From NCBI GenBank assembly GCA_021769425.1, contig JAETSX010000035.1, positions 1 to 36,475 of the forward strand: a stretch of 36,475 bases of DNA. The letters are read 5' to 3'. The stretch comes from Eubacterium sp. Its GTDB lineage: Bacteria > Bacillota > Clostridia > Lachnospirales > Lachnospiraceae. This document shows positions 1 to 8,816 of the stretch, piece by piece. The position numbers and the translations under genes were made by a program. Each line of letters starts with the position of its first letter. The first letter of the stretch is position 1. The notes under the pieces were generated by a model. That model searched no databases and had not been told where the DNA came from. It saw only the letters and a program-made list of their open reading frames with translations.

Positions 1-133
1 TTTATCAGAAACTTATGAAAATGAAGGCTGGTTATAATAATAGAAGGTATTTGATGGTGCAAAAAATAGAATGTATAAATATAAAATGAACGAAAGTGTT
101 AAAAGCTAAATCTCTGTATTTATAAAAAATGCA
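1..133. other. Left-edge AT-rich sequence, possible tail of an upstream gene
   Basis: One reading frame is open from the first bases and ends at a TAA at 35-37, giving a tail reading LSETYENEGWL. This could be the last residues of a gene that starts outside the window, but eleven residues cannot be assigned. The rest, to 133, is AT-rich and holds no convincing gene. The base composition resembles the integrase that follows rather than the housekeeping genes after 1750, so it probably belongs to the same integrated element. Confidence 0.2.
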
Positions 134-163
134 TTGATAAAGATAGTTGTTATGTGATACAAT
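134..163 (+). promoter_or_regulatory. Promoter of the integrase gene
   Basis: TTGATA at 134-139 and TACAAT at 158-163 are 18 bases apart, with a TG two bases before the -10 (extended -10). It lies 48 bases upstream of the chosen integrase start, a plausible sigma-A promoter. Confidence 0.55.
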
Positions 164-210
164 AAAATTATGTAATGATTATCTTTCTGTGCATAAAGAA
201 AGGATATGCG

Positions 211-1490
211 ATGGGAAAGAATCTAAAGGGAAAAGAGATTGGACAAGGAATAATCCAAAAAGCAGATGGGAGATACGAAGCAAGGTATACAGACAGATTT
301 GGGAAACGTAGATCGATATCCGGGTATGATTTGAAGGATGTAAAAAAAAGATACAATGAAGCGATATATGAAAACGACAAGGAAGTGAATTTACGTGAAA
401 ATGTAAAACTTGACGAATGGTACGAAAAATGGATGAATGTATATAAATATGATTCCATCAGAAATAACACAAGGCGGTATTACGATCAAGTGTATAAGAA
501 GCATATATCTCCATATTTAGGTAATTTTTATTTGAGAGACATTACCAATTTGAAAGTTCGAGAGCTGATAAAAATTCTTGACAAGCAGGGTTATCAGTTT
601 GAGACAAAGAACAAAGTCAGAATATTGCTTGTTGACATGCTTAACAAAGCTGTGTTTGATGAGTTTTTGAGGAAAAATCCAGCAAGAGGGATCTCAATAA
701 AAAGAGACAAAGAGAAAGAAACAAGAGTTTTATCCCTGGAAGAGCAAATAGATTTTTTTGATTGCTGTAAAGGGACTTTTTATGACAATTTTTTTAATGT
801 TGCAGTGTTGACAGGAATGAGAATAGGTGAAATCGCGGCTTTAAGAATGGAAGACATTGATTTTGACAATAAAATCATTCACGTAAATAGGACACTTGTT
901 TACCAAAAATATGAAGGTGACGATAAAAGGTTTTTCATTTTGAATTGCCAAAAACTAAAACAAGTTTACGCACAGTTCCAATGAATAAGCAATGTGAAAT
1001 TCACTTGAAAAAGCAGTGTATGCAAAAAAATATTGTTAAAAACAAAGCACCGGCTGAAAAGAAAGTCGAGAAACAGTTTGAAGATTTATTGTTTACAACA
1101 AGGTATAATACTCCAATTAATTCACAGATTATTTGTGACGCAATAAAAAAAGTGGTCAATGAAATGAACCTAATGAGAGACGCAACCGAGGAAATATTGC
1201 CATTTTCCTGCCATTGTTTCCGGCACACATTTGCAACCAGATGCTTTGAGGCTGGAATACAGCCAAAGACAGTGCAAGATTATCTAGGACATGCAACTTT
1301 GCAGATGACAATGGATTTGTACACATCCGTAATGGACGACCATAAGAGGTCAGAAATGGAAAGATTCAATGGAATGATTGAAGATATAAAAGAAATGGGA
1401 GATGAAATTGCGGAGCAAAAATATAAAGACATGTTGGAGAAAGGCAATGTTGCAGACGTAATAGAAATTGGAGACTGGGTGGTGGTATAA
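211..1490 (+). pseudogene. int: Tyrosine recombinase (Tn916-type phage/transposon integrase), frameshifted
   Basis: Site-specific tyrosine recombinase that would integrate and excise a mobile element. Start at 211 is chosen because AAAGAAAGGA ends about 7 bases before it; an upstream ATG at 175 has no such site. Residues 1-60 look like an arm-binding domain, about 70-165 the SAM-like core-binding domain, and the rest the catalytic domain. The catalytic set is visible but in two frames: Arg in TGMRIGE before the break, then Lys (PKTKTS), HCFRHTFATR, LGH and the Tyr in MDLYTSV after it. The frame changes by -1 near 945-950. Adding one C to the CC at 948-949 restores LNC-PKTKTSLRTVPM, so a one-base deletion is the simplest cause. 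Codon use is AT-rich, unlike the neighbours, which indicates transfer. The rest of the element must lie to the left. Confidence 0.85.
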
Positions 1491-1691
1491 TTAAACCGTC
1501 TGGAGACATTTTTTATGAAAGCACTGAAATTAGGGCATTTTTACAGGCTATAGGTATACAAACTGGCTCAATTACTATGTATATCAGGCTACGCATTACG
1601 AATATACTTCGGTGCCGAAGAAATAATATGTGTATTGGCAGAGACAAAAGGGAAATAATATAAATAATTGGATAAAACCGGAAGAATCGCT
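1491..1691. other. Junction between integrase and housekeeping operon; possible attachment region
   Basis: This stretch has no gene. It contains a perfect 14-base palindrome, CTTCGG TG CCGAAG, at 1607-1620. Because an integrase gene usually lies at the end of its element, one attachment site may be here, but no duplicate of it can be recognised inside the window and no tRNA gene is nearby. Confidence 0.25.
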
Positions 1692-1719
1692 TTGCAAATG
1701 CCGGCAATTCTGCTATAAT
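1692..1719 (+). promoter_or_regulatory. Promoter of asp23 and perhaps the downstream operon
   Basis: TTGCAA (1692-1697) and TATAAT (1714-1719) with a 16-base spacer and TGC directly before the -10 (extended -10). The perfect -10 and a TAGGAGGCG ribosome site 31 bases upstream of the gene mark this as the main start of the 1.7-kb locus. Confidence 0.7.
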
Positions 1720-1749
1720 AAAAAATGAATAAGTTTTAGGAGGCGTAAA

Positions 1750-2127
1750 ATGGCTGAAGACAGGAAAGCATATATGATAAAAGATGACAATTTGGGTGAG
1801 GTACGCATTGCAGACGAAGTAATTGCAATTATCGCAGGTCTTGCGGCTACCGAGGCGGAAGGCGTCAGCTCTATGGCGGGAAACATCACCAATGAACTGG
1901 TGAGCAAGCTGGGCATGAAGAATCTGTCCAGAGGAATCAAGATTGAGATTAAGGAGAATGTAGTCAGAGTGGATGTGGCATTGAATATCCGGTTTGGATA
2001 TGCGATTCCCGAGGTATCCTCCAAGGTGCAGGAGAGAGTGAAGTCTGCCATTGAGAATATGACCGGACTGGAAGTGAGCAGCGTGAATGTGAGCATTGCC
2101 AGTGTGGAGATGGAGAAGCAGAAATAA
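1750..2127 (+). CDS. Asp23/Gls24 family envelope stress response protein (YqhY-like)
   Basis: A 125-residue protein of the Asp23/Gls24 (alkaline shock protein) family. The family hallmark is the segment from about residue 18: VRIADEVIAIIAGLAATE, followed by a conserved alpha/beta core and VNVSIASVEM near the end. It has no signal peptide or membrane helix, so it is cytoplasmic or tethered through partners. In Bacillus the paralogue YqhY is encoded next to nusB, as here, and has been linked to fatty-acid and acetyl-CoA carboxylase control; that role is known for the relative and only inferred here. The start has a strong AGGAGG site. A terminator at 2186-2210 separates it partly from nusB. Confidence 0.9.
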   Translation: MAEDRKAYMIKDDNLGEVRIADEVIAIIAGLAATEAEGVSSMAGNITNELVSKLGMKNLSRGIKIEIKENVVRVDVALNIRFGYAIPEVSSKVQERVKSAIENMTGLEVSSVNVSIASVEMEKQK

Positions 2128-2185
2128 AATCAGGTGCGGCAGGTTTTTTCCTGTATGAAAATGAGGAATTATATGGAAAGATCAT

Positions 2186-2210
2186 AAGGCTGTCATTTGA
2201 CAGCCTTTTT
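2186..2210 (+). terminator. Intrinsic terminator or attenuator between asp23 and nusB
   Basis: A perfect 9-bp stem, AAGGCTGTC / GACAGCCTT, with a 4-base loop and a T run (the stem's own TT plus three more). No separate promoter for nusB is clear, so this probably reduces read-through from the abundant Asp23 message rather than ending it. Confidence 0.8.
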
Positions 2211-2239
2211 GTGAGCAGAACCATTTTGAAAGGAAACAT

Positions 2240-2635
2240 ATGAGCCGAAGAGAAGTAAGAGAACAGATATTCAAGCTGCTGTTTCGGGCGGAATTTTATG
2301 AAGAGACGGATCTGCCGGAGCAGTTGGAATTGTTTTTTGAAGAACTGGATAAAAAAGAAGAGAAAGATACCCATTACATTCAGGATAAGTTTGAACAGAT
2401 TGTGTCCCGCCTGCCGGAACTGGACGGGATGATTAATGAGGCGGCCAAGGGATGGAAGACTACCCGGATGGGCAAAGTGGATCTGACTTTAATCCGTCTG
2501 GCTGTCTATGAGATGAAATTTGAAGAAGAGGTTCCCACCGGAGTGGCAATTAATGAGGCGGTAGAGCTGGCCAAAAGCTACGGCACCGATGATTCTGCTT
2601 CCTTTGTCAATGGGATTCTGGCGAAACTGGCATGA
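2240..2635 (+). CDS. nusB: Transcription antitermination factor NusB
   Basis: NusB binds boxA RNA with S10 (NusE) and joins the antitermination complex on rRNA operons. The 131-residue length matches the family. It starts MSRREVREQIFKLLFRAEF and ends with the typical segment VAINEAVELAKSYG followed by SASFVNGILAKLA, the all-helical NusB fold. GAAAGGAAA lies just upstream of the ATG. The stop overlaps the xseA start in an ATGA, so nusB and xseA are translationally coupled in the operon. Confidence 0.97.
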   Translation: MSRREVREQIFKLLFRAEFYEETDLPEQLELFFEELDKKEEKDTHYIQDKFEQIVSRLPELDGMINEAAKGWKTTRMGKVDLTLIRLAVYEMKFEEEVPTGVAINEAVELAKSYGTDDSASFVNGILAKLA

Positions 2636-3840
2636 CGAAAAACGTATATACCGTAGGACAGGTAAATTCCTACATTAAGAATATGTTCACCCAGGATTTT
2701 ATGATGAACCGCATTTACGTGAAGGGTGAAGTGTCCAATTGCAAATATCATACCACCGGCCATATTTATTTTACGCTGAAGGATGAAACCGGGGCGCTGC
2801 AGGCAGTGCTTTTTGCAGGGAACCGCAAGGGTCTTTCTTTTTCCATGAAAAACGGAGACAATGTGATTGTTCTGGGATCTATTTCCGTCTATGAGCGGGA
2901 TGGGAAGTATCAGCTTTATGCCAGAGAGATTTTGCCGGACGGAGAAGGGCTTTTGTATCAGCGGTTTGAGCGTCTGAAACAGGAACTGGAAGAGATGGGC
3001 ATGTTTGCACCGGAGTATAAGCAGCCCATTCCCAGATATATTCATACCCTGGGCATTGTAACTGCGCCTACGGGAGCGGCTATCCGTGATATTCAAAATA
3101 TCAGCAGACGCCGGAATCCTTATGTTCAGACCATTCTTTACCCTGCGCTGGTACAGGGGGAAGGGGCGGCGGCCAGTATCGTAAACGGCATCCATGCCCT
3201 GGAGCAGTTTGGCGTGGATGTCATGATTGTGGGCCGCGGCGGCGGCTCTATGGAAGATTTGTGGGCCTTTAATGAAGAGATGGTGGCCAGGGCAATTTTT
3301 GAATGTCCAATTCCGGTTATTTCAGCAGTGGGCCATGAAACAGACACTACCATTGCCGATTATACTGCGGATTTGCGGGCTCCTACGCCTTCAGCGGCGG
3401 CAGAGCTGGCCGTTTACGATATCCGGGAATTAGATGGAACGCTGTTGTCTTTTCAGTTAGAACTGAACCGGAATATTACGGACAGGCTGGAGCGGGAAAA
3501 AGAGCGCATCCGCCAATATGAAAACAGACTGAAATTGTTAAGCCCTGTGAATCAGTTAAATGAGAAACGGCAGACGGCGGCGGATCTGGAAGAGAAGCTG
3601 CGCATGCGAATGGAACAGCAATTGCTGCAGCGCAGGCATACACTGGAGCTTTTGGCAGAGCGCTTGGAATCGCTGTCGCCTTTGAAAAAGTTAAGCCAGG
3701 GCTATGCCTTTGTGGCGGATGAAAACGGACAGGGAATTTGTGATGCAAAAAAGGTCAGAACAGGAGATACGTTAAAGATCCATATGCTGAACGGAACGGT
3801 GTCTGCGAAAGTGGAAGAAGTGGAACAGGAGGTCTTATGA
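2632..3840 (+). CDS. xseA: Exodeoxyribonuclease VII large subunit
   Basis: Large catalytic subunit of exonuclease VII, which degrades single-stranded DNA from both ends into oligonucleotides. Residues 1-100 form the OB-fold DNA-binding domain (YIKNMFTQDFMMNRIYVKGE, then HIYFTLKD). The catalytic region has GRGGGSMEDLWAFN and SAVGHETDTTIADYTAD followed by RAPTPSAAAEL. A long charged coiled coil from about residue 265 to 350 forms the stalk that carries the small subunits. The 402-residue length is normal for Firmicutes. The gene overlaps nusB by 4 bases upstream and xseB by 4 bases downstream (ATGA), which suggests coupled synthesis of both subunits. Confidence 0.98.
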   Translation: MTKNVYTVGQVNSYIKNMFTQDFMMNRIYVKGEVSNCKYHTTGHIYFTLKDETGALQAVLFAGNRKGLSFSMKNGDNVIVLGSISVYERDGKYQLYAREILPDGEGLLYQRFERLKQELEEMGMFAPEYKQPIPRYIHTLGIVTAPTGAAIRDIQNISRRRNPYVQTILYPALVQGEGAAASIVNGIHALEQFGVDVMIVGRGGGSMEDLWAFNEEMVARAIFECPIPVISAVGHETDTTIADYTADLRAPTPSAAAELAVYDIRELDGTLLSFQLELNRNITDRLEREKERIRQYENRLKLLSPVNQLNEKRQTAADLEEKLRMRMEQQLLQRRHTLELLAERLESLSPLKKLSQGYAFVADENGQGICDAKKVRTGDTLKIHMLNGTVSAKVEEVEQEVL

Positions 3841-4085
3841 GTCAGACAAAGCAGCAGGAGAAAGAACAGTCCCTGGAAGAGGCTTTTCAGGAACTGGAGG
3901 AGATGATAGAGAAAATGCAGCAGCGGGATGTGACCCTGGAAGAGACCTTTGCGCTGTATGAACAGGGAATCCGGAAGCTGAAATTCTGTAATCAGAAGAT
4001 AGACAGAGTGGAAAAGAAAATGCTTCTTTTGAATGAGCAGGGGGAATTGGAGCCTTTGGGGGAACCGGCGGAATCCGGAAGCTGA
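3837..4085 (+). CDS. xseB: Exodeoxyribonuclease VII small subunit
   Basis: Small subunit of exonuclease VII; several copies wrap the XseA coiled coil. At 82 residues it has the family form: a short helical hairpin with LEEAFQELEEMIEKMQQRDV, then LEETFALYEQGIRKLKFCNQ. It starts inside the xseA stop (ATGA). The C-terminal ten residues (EPLGEPAESGS) are a disordered tail. Confidence 0.96.
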   Translation: MSQTKQQEKEQSLEEAFQELEEMIEKMQQRDVTLEETFALYEQGIRKLKFCNQKIDRVEKKMLLLNEQGELEPLGEPAESGS

Positions 4086-4175
4086 TGAGTGGATTACAGT
4101 CATACTCTGAAAATGCGGACGGCCTTGAAAGAAGCAAAAAAGAGAGACAGTTACAGAAGAAAGGACAGAGCAGTT

Positions 4176-5063
4176 ATGGATATAAAAGCAGAAATTGCAG
4201 CCAGAACCAGCCAGATAGAAGCCGTGATTGCCAGCTATCTGCCGAAAGAGGAAGGATATCAGCGAACCGTAATAGAAGCGATGAATTACAGTGTGCTGGC
4301 AGGCGGCAAAAGGCTGCGGCCCATGCTTATGTGGGAAACGTACCGGATGTTTGGGGGACGCTCGAAAGTGATTGAGCCTTTTATGGCGGCAATTGAGATG
4401 ATTCACACTTACTCTCTGGTACATGACGATCTGCCTGCCATGGACAATGATGAGTACCGCCGGGGCAGGAAGACAACGCATGCCCAATATGGAGAAGCCA
4501 TGGGAATTCTGGCCGGAGACGGTCTTTTGAATTATGCTTTTGAGACAGCAGTGAAAGCGTTGGAGATAGAACCGGGCAATGCCAATATCGGGAAGGCATT
4601 GCAGATATTTGCTGGGAAATCCGGGATATACGGGATGCTGGGCGGTCAGTGCGTGGATGTTGAGGCAGAGGGAAATCCGGTGACGGAAGAAACCTTAAAA
4701 TTTATTTATCGGTTGAAAACAGGAGCCCTGCTGGAAAGCTCCATGCTGATCGGAGCTGTTTTGGCAGGAGCAACCAAAGGAGAGCAGCGGCAGGTGGAAC
4801 AGGCAGCAGGAGAACTGGGCCTTGCCTTTCAGATACAGGACGATATTCTGGATGTCACCAGCACCACAGAGGTTTTGGGGAAACCGGTTGGCAGCGATGA
4901 AAAAAATCACAAACATACATGGGTGACTTTATACGGGCTTGAAGAAGCAAGGCGGGAGGCGGAGCGTCTTTCCAGACACAGTGTAAAACTGCTGGAGGAA
5001 CTTGTGGTGAAGAATGAATTTTTAACATCCCTGATGGTGGAGCTGATTCAGAGAGAAAAATAG
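4176..5063 (+). CDS. ispA: Polyprenyl synthetase, geranyl/farnesyl diphosphate synthase
   Basis: Condenses isopentenyl diphosphate with allylic diphosphates to give farnesyl diphosphate for undecaprenol and quinone precursors. The first aspartate motif is in VHDDLPAMDND and the second in FQIQDDILDVTST; GGKRLRP near residue 45 is the substrate-binding loop. Start 4176 gives 295 residues, the usual length, and has AAGGAC 9 bases upstream. The frame extends to a GTG at 4089 just after xseB, but the extra 29 basic residues are atypical and no good ribosome site precedes them. It sits between xseB and dxs, so precursor synthesis and chain elongation are co-transcribed. Confidence 0.95.
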   Translation: MDIKAEIAARTSQIEAVIASYLPKEEGYQRTVIEAMNYSVLAGGKRLRPMLMWETYRMFGGRSKVIEPFMAAIEMIHTYSLVHDDLPAMDNDEYRRGRKTTHAQYGEAMGILAGDGLLNYAFETAVKALEIEPGNANIGKALQIFAGKSGIYGMLGGQCVDVEAEGNPVTEETLKFIYRLKTGALLESSMLIGAVLAGATKGEQRQVEQAAGELGLAFQIQDDILDVTSTTEVLGKPVGSDEKNHKHTWVTLYGLEEARREAERLSRHSVKLLEELVVKNEFLTSLMVELIQREK

Positions 5064-5076
5064 GAGAAGAAAGGGG

Positions 5077-7146
5077 ATGTTCTATATGGTATTGGAGAAA
5101 ATAGAAAAGCCCAACGATATCAAGCAGATAGATGAATCAGAATTGCCTGCTCTGGCAGAGGAAATCCGGGATTTTTTAATTCAGCGGGTGTCAGAGCGGG
5201 GCGGCCATTTGGCTTCCAACCTGGGGGTGGTGGAACTTACCATGGCGATGCATCTTTATTTTCAGCTGCCGGAGGATAAAATTATCTGGGATGTGGGCCA
5301 TCAGTCTTATACCCACAAGCTTTTGACCGGGAGGAAGGAAGGATTTGAGACGCTGCGGCAGTTTGGCGGAATGAGCGGATTTCCCAAGCGGAAGGAAAGC
5401 GAGTGTGACAGTTTTGATACCGGGCACAGCTCCACTTCTATTTCAGCAGGCCTGGGATATGCGGCGGCAAGGGAAATTACAGGAGACAGTTACCGGGTAG
5501 TTTCTGTTATCGGAGACGGCGCATTGACCGGCGGCATGGCTTACGAGGCGCTGAATAATGCAGCTCTTTTGGAAACAAATTTTATCATTGTATTAAACGA
5601 CAATAAAATGTCTATTTCTGAAAATATAGGAGGGCTTTCCAGCCATTTAGGCAATCTGCGCACAGCGGAGGCTTACCAGGGATTGAAGATGGGGGTTACC
5701 AATTCCCTGAACCGGATTCCGGTTTACGGTGAACGGATGGTGGAACGGATTCGCCGGACCAAAAGCGGCATCAAGCAGCTTCTGATTCCCGGGATGTTGT
5801 TTGAGAATATGGGAATTACCTATTTAGGGCCGGTGGACGGCCATGATATCAATGGAATGCTGCGGATATTTCGGGAGGCGTCCAAAGTAAACGGAGCTGT
5901 GCTGGTGCATGTGATTACCCAAAAAGGCAGGGGTTACCTTCCGGCAGAACGTCATCCGGCCAGGTTTCACGGAACAGACGCCTTTGAAATTGAAACAGGG
6001 CTGCCGAAAAAGAGGCGCACCACAGCCAATTACACAGATGTTTTTTCCACAGTGATGCGTAAGCTGGGAGAACGGGATGAAAAAGTAGCTGCCATAACCG
6101 CAGCTATGGAAGACGGAACCGGATTAAAGCGTTTCCACAATATGTTTCCGGAGCGTTTTTTTGATGTGGGAATTGCAGAGGGACATGCAGTGACTTTTGC
6201 GGCAGGGCTGGCGGCGGCGGGACTGAAACCAGTGCTGGCGGTGTATTCTTCTTTTCTTCAAAGGGCGTATGATCAGATGCTGCATGATGTGTGCATTCAG
6301 GATCTTCCGGTGACCTTTGCCGTAGACCGGGCAGGGCTTGTAGGCAGTGACGGAGAAACGCATCAGGGTATCTTTGATTTGTCTTATCTTTCTACCATTC
6401 CAAATATGAGCGTTTTAGCGCCTAAGAATAAGTGGGAGCTTTCCGATATGGTGAAATTTGCAGTGAATTTTGGGCATCCTATTGCCATACGGTATCCTAG
6501 GGGACAGGCTTATGACGGGTTACAAGAGCACAGAGCGAAAATTATTTACGGAAAAAGTGAAGTGATTTTCTGGAAGAATTTGTCCAATGGACTTCCGTTT
6601 GGCCCAGAGGGAATGGCTGCAGGCTCTATGAATGCGCATTCTCAGCAGAAAGGGAGCCCGTCCGGCGAGTTGCAGACTGGCTTAGGGGAGCCGTCTGCAG
6701 GCAGGATTGCGCTTTTGGCTGTGGGCAGCATGGTGAAGACGGCAGAGGAGGTCTGGCAGAATCTGAAGGAAGAATACCAGTGCACACTGGTGAATGTCCG
6801 TTTTGTAAAACCTATGGATACGGAATTGCTGGATTTGCTGGCAAAGGAGCATGATCTTTTGGTGACGATGGAAGAAAATGTGTTAAGCGGCGGATTCGGA
6901 GAGCATGTGGTCCGGTATTTGGAAAGCTGCCGCTGTCTGCATGACGATAACTGTCCGGCAAAGCTCCAGGAACAGAAAGATAGTTCCCAAAAAGAACAGT
7001 CCCGGCAGGCCAGGATATTAAATATTGCAATTCCGGATGTTTTTGTAGAACATGGAAATGTGGAAGTTCTTCGGAAAGAACTGGAAATTGACAGTGAATC
7101 TGTCGCTGACAGAGTTCGGAAAGCGATGAAGAACAGAAAGGCGTAA
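5077..7146 (+). CDS. dxs: 1-deoxy-D-xylulose-5-phosphate synthase
   Basis: First enzyme of the non-mevalonate isoprenoid pathway: pyruvate plus glyceraldehyde 3-phosphate gives DXP, using thiamine diphosphate. Visible motifs are DVGHQSYTHKLLTGR, the ThDP motif GDGALTGGMAYEALNNA, the catalytic Glu in GIAEGHAVTFAAG, and DRAGLVGSDGETHQGIFD. The protein is 689 residues, about 60-70 longer than usual. The excess is two low-complexity linkers, at residues 495-540 before GRIALLAVGSM and at 613-648 before RILNIAIPDVF. They flank the C-terminal transketolase domain and do not touch active-site motifs. Start 5077 has AGGAGA 8 bases upstream; an in-frame ATG at 5086 is also possible. Directly upstream of tlyA (1 base). 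Confidence 0.97.
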   Translation: MFYMVLEKIEKPNDIKQIDESELPALAEEIRDFLIQRVSERGGHLASNLGVVELTMAMHLYFQLPEDKIIWDVGHQSYTHKLLTGRKEGFETLRQFGGMSGFPKRKESECDSFDTGHSSTSISAGLGYAAAREITGDSYRVVSVIGDGALTGGMAYEALNNAALLETNFIIVLNDNKMSISENIGGLSSHLGNLRTAEAYQGLKMGVTNSLNRIPVYGERMVERIRRTKSGIKQLLIPGMLFENMGITYLGPVDGHDINGMLRIFREASKVNGAVLVHVITQKGRGYLPAERHPARFHGTDAFEIETGLPKKRRTTANYTDVFSTVMRKLGERDEKVAAITAAMEDGTGLKRFHNMFPERFFDVGIAEGHAVTFAAGLAAAGLKPVLAVYSSFLQRAYDQMLHDVCIQDLPVTFAVDRAGLVGSDGETHQGIFDLSYLSTIPNMSVLAPKNKWELSDMVKFAVNFGHPIAIRYPRGQAYDGLQEHRAKIIYGKSEVIFWKNLSNGLPFGPEGMAAGSMNAHSQQKGSPSGELQTGLGEPSAGRIALLAVGSMVKTAEEVWQNLKEEYQCTLVNVRFVKPMDTELLDLLAKEHDLLVTMEENVLSGGFGEHVVRYLESCRCLHDDNCPAKLQEQKDSSQKEQSRQARILNIAIPDVFVEHGNVEVLRKELEIDSESVADRVRKAMKNRKA

Positions 7147-7147
7147 T

Positions 7148-7945
7148 ATGAAGGAAAGATTGGATGTGCTGCTGGTGCAGCGGGGGCTTGCCCCCTCCAG
7201 AGAAAAAGCCAAGGCCATGATTATGGAAGGAAACGTATTTGTGGCAGGCCAGCGGGAAGATAAGGCAGGAACCTCTTTTGACGAAAAGGTTTCCATAGAG
7301 GTACGGGGAAGTACCCTGAAATATGTCAGCCGGGGCGGCCTGAAGCTGGAAAAGGCGATAAAGAATTTCAACATCAGCCTTACCGGAAAAATCTGCATGG
7401 ATATCGGAGCGTCTACGGGGGGCTTTACCGATTGCATGCTTCAAAGCGGCGCAGCGAAAGTCTATGCAGTGGATGTGGGATACGGCCAGTTTGCCTGGAA
7501 ACTGAGGCAGGATCCGCGGGTGGTCTGCATGGAGAAGACAAATATCCGCTATGTTACGCCGGGAGATATTGCGGATGTATTGGATTTCGCTTCAGTGGAT
7601 GTCTCTTTTATTTCCTTGACCAAGGCGCTTCCGGCGGCAAAAGAGCTCCTTGGCGAAACTGGCGAGATGGTGTGCCTGATTAAACCTCAGTTTGAGGCCG
7701 GAAAAGAAAAGGTGGGGAAGAAAGGCGTGGTCAGAGACCCAAACGTGCATCAGGAAGTCATTGAGAAAATTCTCACCTTTGCAGAAGAAATCGGATTTAT
7801 TGTCCGCAATCTGGAATTTTCTCCCATTAAAGGGCCGGAAGGAAATATTGAGTATCTGGCACATATACAAAAAGGAATGGAAAGTCAGGAGGAACCGGTG
7901 GATGTGGCGGCTGTGGTAGCACAGGCCCATGGGACACTGACCTAG
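7148..7945 (+). CDS. tlyA: TlyA family rRNA (cytidine-2'-O)-methyltransferase (hemolysin A family)
   Basis: A 265-residue SAM-dependent RNA methyltransferase. Residues 1-60 are an S4 RNA-binding domain (RLDVLLVQRGLAPSREKAK). The rest is an FtsJ/RrmJ-like Rossmann domain with the SAM motif MDIGASTGGFTDCMLQSGA followed by VYAVDVGYGQ. In mycobacteria TlyA makes 2'-O-methylcytidine in both rRNAs; the exact target here is inferred. Many relatives are labelled hemolysin, but nothing in the sequence points to toxin activity: there is no signal peptide. The gene follows dxs by 1 base and is 4 bases before nadK. Confidence 0.93.
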   Translation: MKERLDVLLVQRGLAPSREKAKAMIMEGNVFVAGQREDKAGTSFDEKVSIEVRGSTLKYVSRGGLKLEKAIKNFNISLTGKICMDIGASTGGFTDCMLQSGAAKVYAVDVGYGQFAWKLRQDPRVVCMEKTNIRYVTPGDIADVLDFASVDVSFISLTKALPAAKELLGETGEMVCLIKPQFEAGKEKVGKKGVVRDPNVHQEVIEKILTFAEEIGFIVRNLEFSPIKGPEGNIEYLAHIQKGMESQEEPVDVAAVVAQAHGTLT

Positions 7946-7949
7946 AACT

Positions 7950-8807
7950 ATGAAACATTTTTATATTATTGTAAATCCCGCAAGGGATGCTCAGTTGAAA
8001 TTAACAAAAGAAATACGGCGTTTTATAACAGAAAACGGCGGAATATGTGAATATCAGGCCAATCTGGAGTTGGAGGGCATACCCTTTGACCGCGGTAAAA
8101 TTCCGGAAGATACGGAATGCATTCTGGTGGTGGGGGGAGACGGCACGCTGCTTCGGGCGGCCAGGAACATTGCAGACCGGGACATACCCTTAATCGGGAT
8201 CAATACCGGTCATTTGGGATATCTCTGTGAACTGGAAGCAGATACGGCCATTGCCGGGGCAGAGCAGCTTTTGGCGGACAAAAGCTATACCATTGAACGG
8301 CGGATGCAGTTGTCCGGCTGCTGTATCACAAGAGCAGGAAGAGAGCCGGAGCGGACGGCATTAAATGATATTGTCATTCACCGATGCGGCAGACTGCAGG
8401 TGGTGGATTTGATTATTTCCGTCAATGGAGAGTATTTGAATACATACCGGGCGGACGGCATCATTCTTGCAACCCCTACCGGTTCCACCGGTTACAGCAT
8501 GTCCTGCGGAGGACCTATTGTAGATCCCAAGGCCAGCCTTTTGCTGGTTACTCCTATCAGCCCCCATACGCTGAATGCAAAAAGCATTGTCCTGGATGCA
8601 GAGGATGAAATTATGGTAGAAGTGGCAAAGCGCAGCAGTGAGCAGGAAGAGGAATTAGAGGTCAGCTTTGACGGGGATCATGTGGGAATCCTCCGGGCCG
8701 GGGAAAAGATTACCGTGAAAAAGGCCCGTATCAGCACCGGAATTCTGAAGCTCAGCCAACAGAGTTTTTTAGAAAGGCTTCGGAAAAAATTGCAGGGTTA
8801 TACCTGA
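7950..8807 (+). CDS. nadK: NAD kinase (ATP/polyphosphate-NAD kinase)
   Basis: Phosphorylates NAD to NADP, the only route to NADP. The diagnostic GGDGTLLRAAR lies near residue 58-68, and the second conserved motif ATPTGSTGYSMSCGGPIV near 170-187. VSFDGDHVG near the C-terminus is the third. At 285 residues it has the normal length. It lies 4 bases after tlyA in the same operon, a clostridial arrangement. Confidence 0.97.
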   Translation: MKHFYIIVNPARDAQLKLTKEIRRFITENGGICEYQANLELEGIPFDRGKIPEDTECILVVGGDGTLLRAARNIADRDIPLIGINTGHLGYLCELEADTAIAGAEQLLADKSYTIERRMQLSGCCITRAGREPERTALNDIVIHRCGRLQVVDLIISVNGEYLNTYRADGIILATPTGSTGYSMSCGGPIVDPKASLLLVTPISPHTLNAKSIVLDAEDEIMVEVAKRSSEQEEELEVSFDGDHVGILRAGEKITVKKARISTGILKLSQQSFLERLRKKLQGYT

Positions 8808-8816
8808 CAGACGTTT

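Noticed and set aside
943-960. Programmed -1 frameshift in the integrase
   Set aside because: The sequence TGC CAA AAA CTA does not form a slippery heptamer in the reading phase. One missing C explains the change fully.
1491-1749. tRNA-associated attachment site
   Set aside because: No tRNA or tRNA fragment can be folded here; only a short palindrome is present.
6812-7444. 210-codon minus-strand frame across dxs and tlyA
   Set aside because: Antisense to two well-supported genes and without a promoter or ribosome site.
7148-7945. Hemolysin toxin
   Set aside because: The S4 plus FtsJ domains define an RNA methyltransferase; there is no export signal. The hemolysin name is historical.
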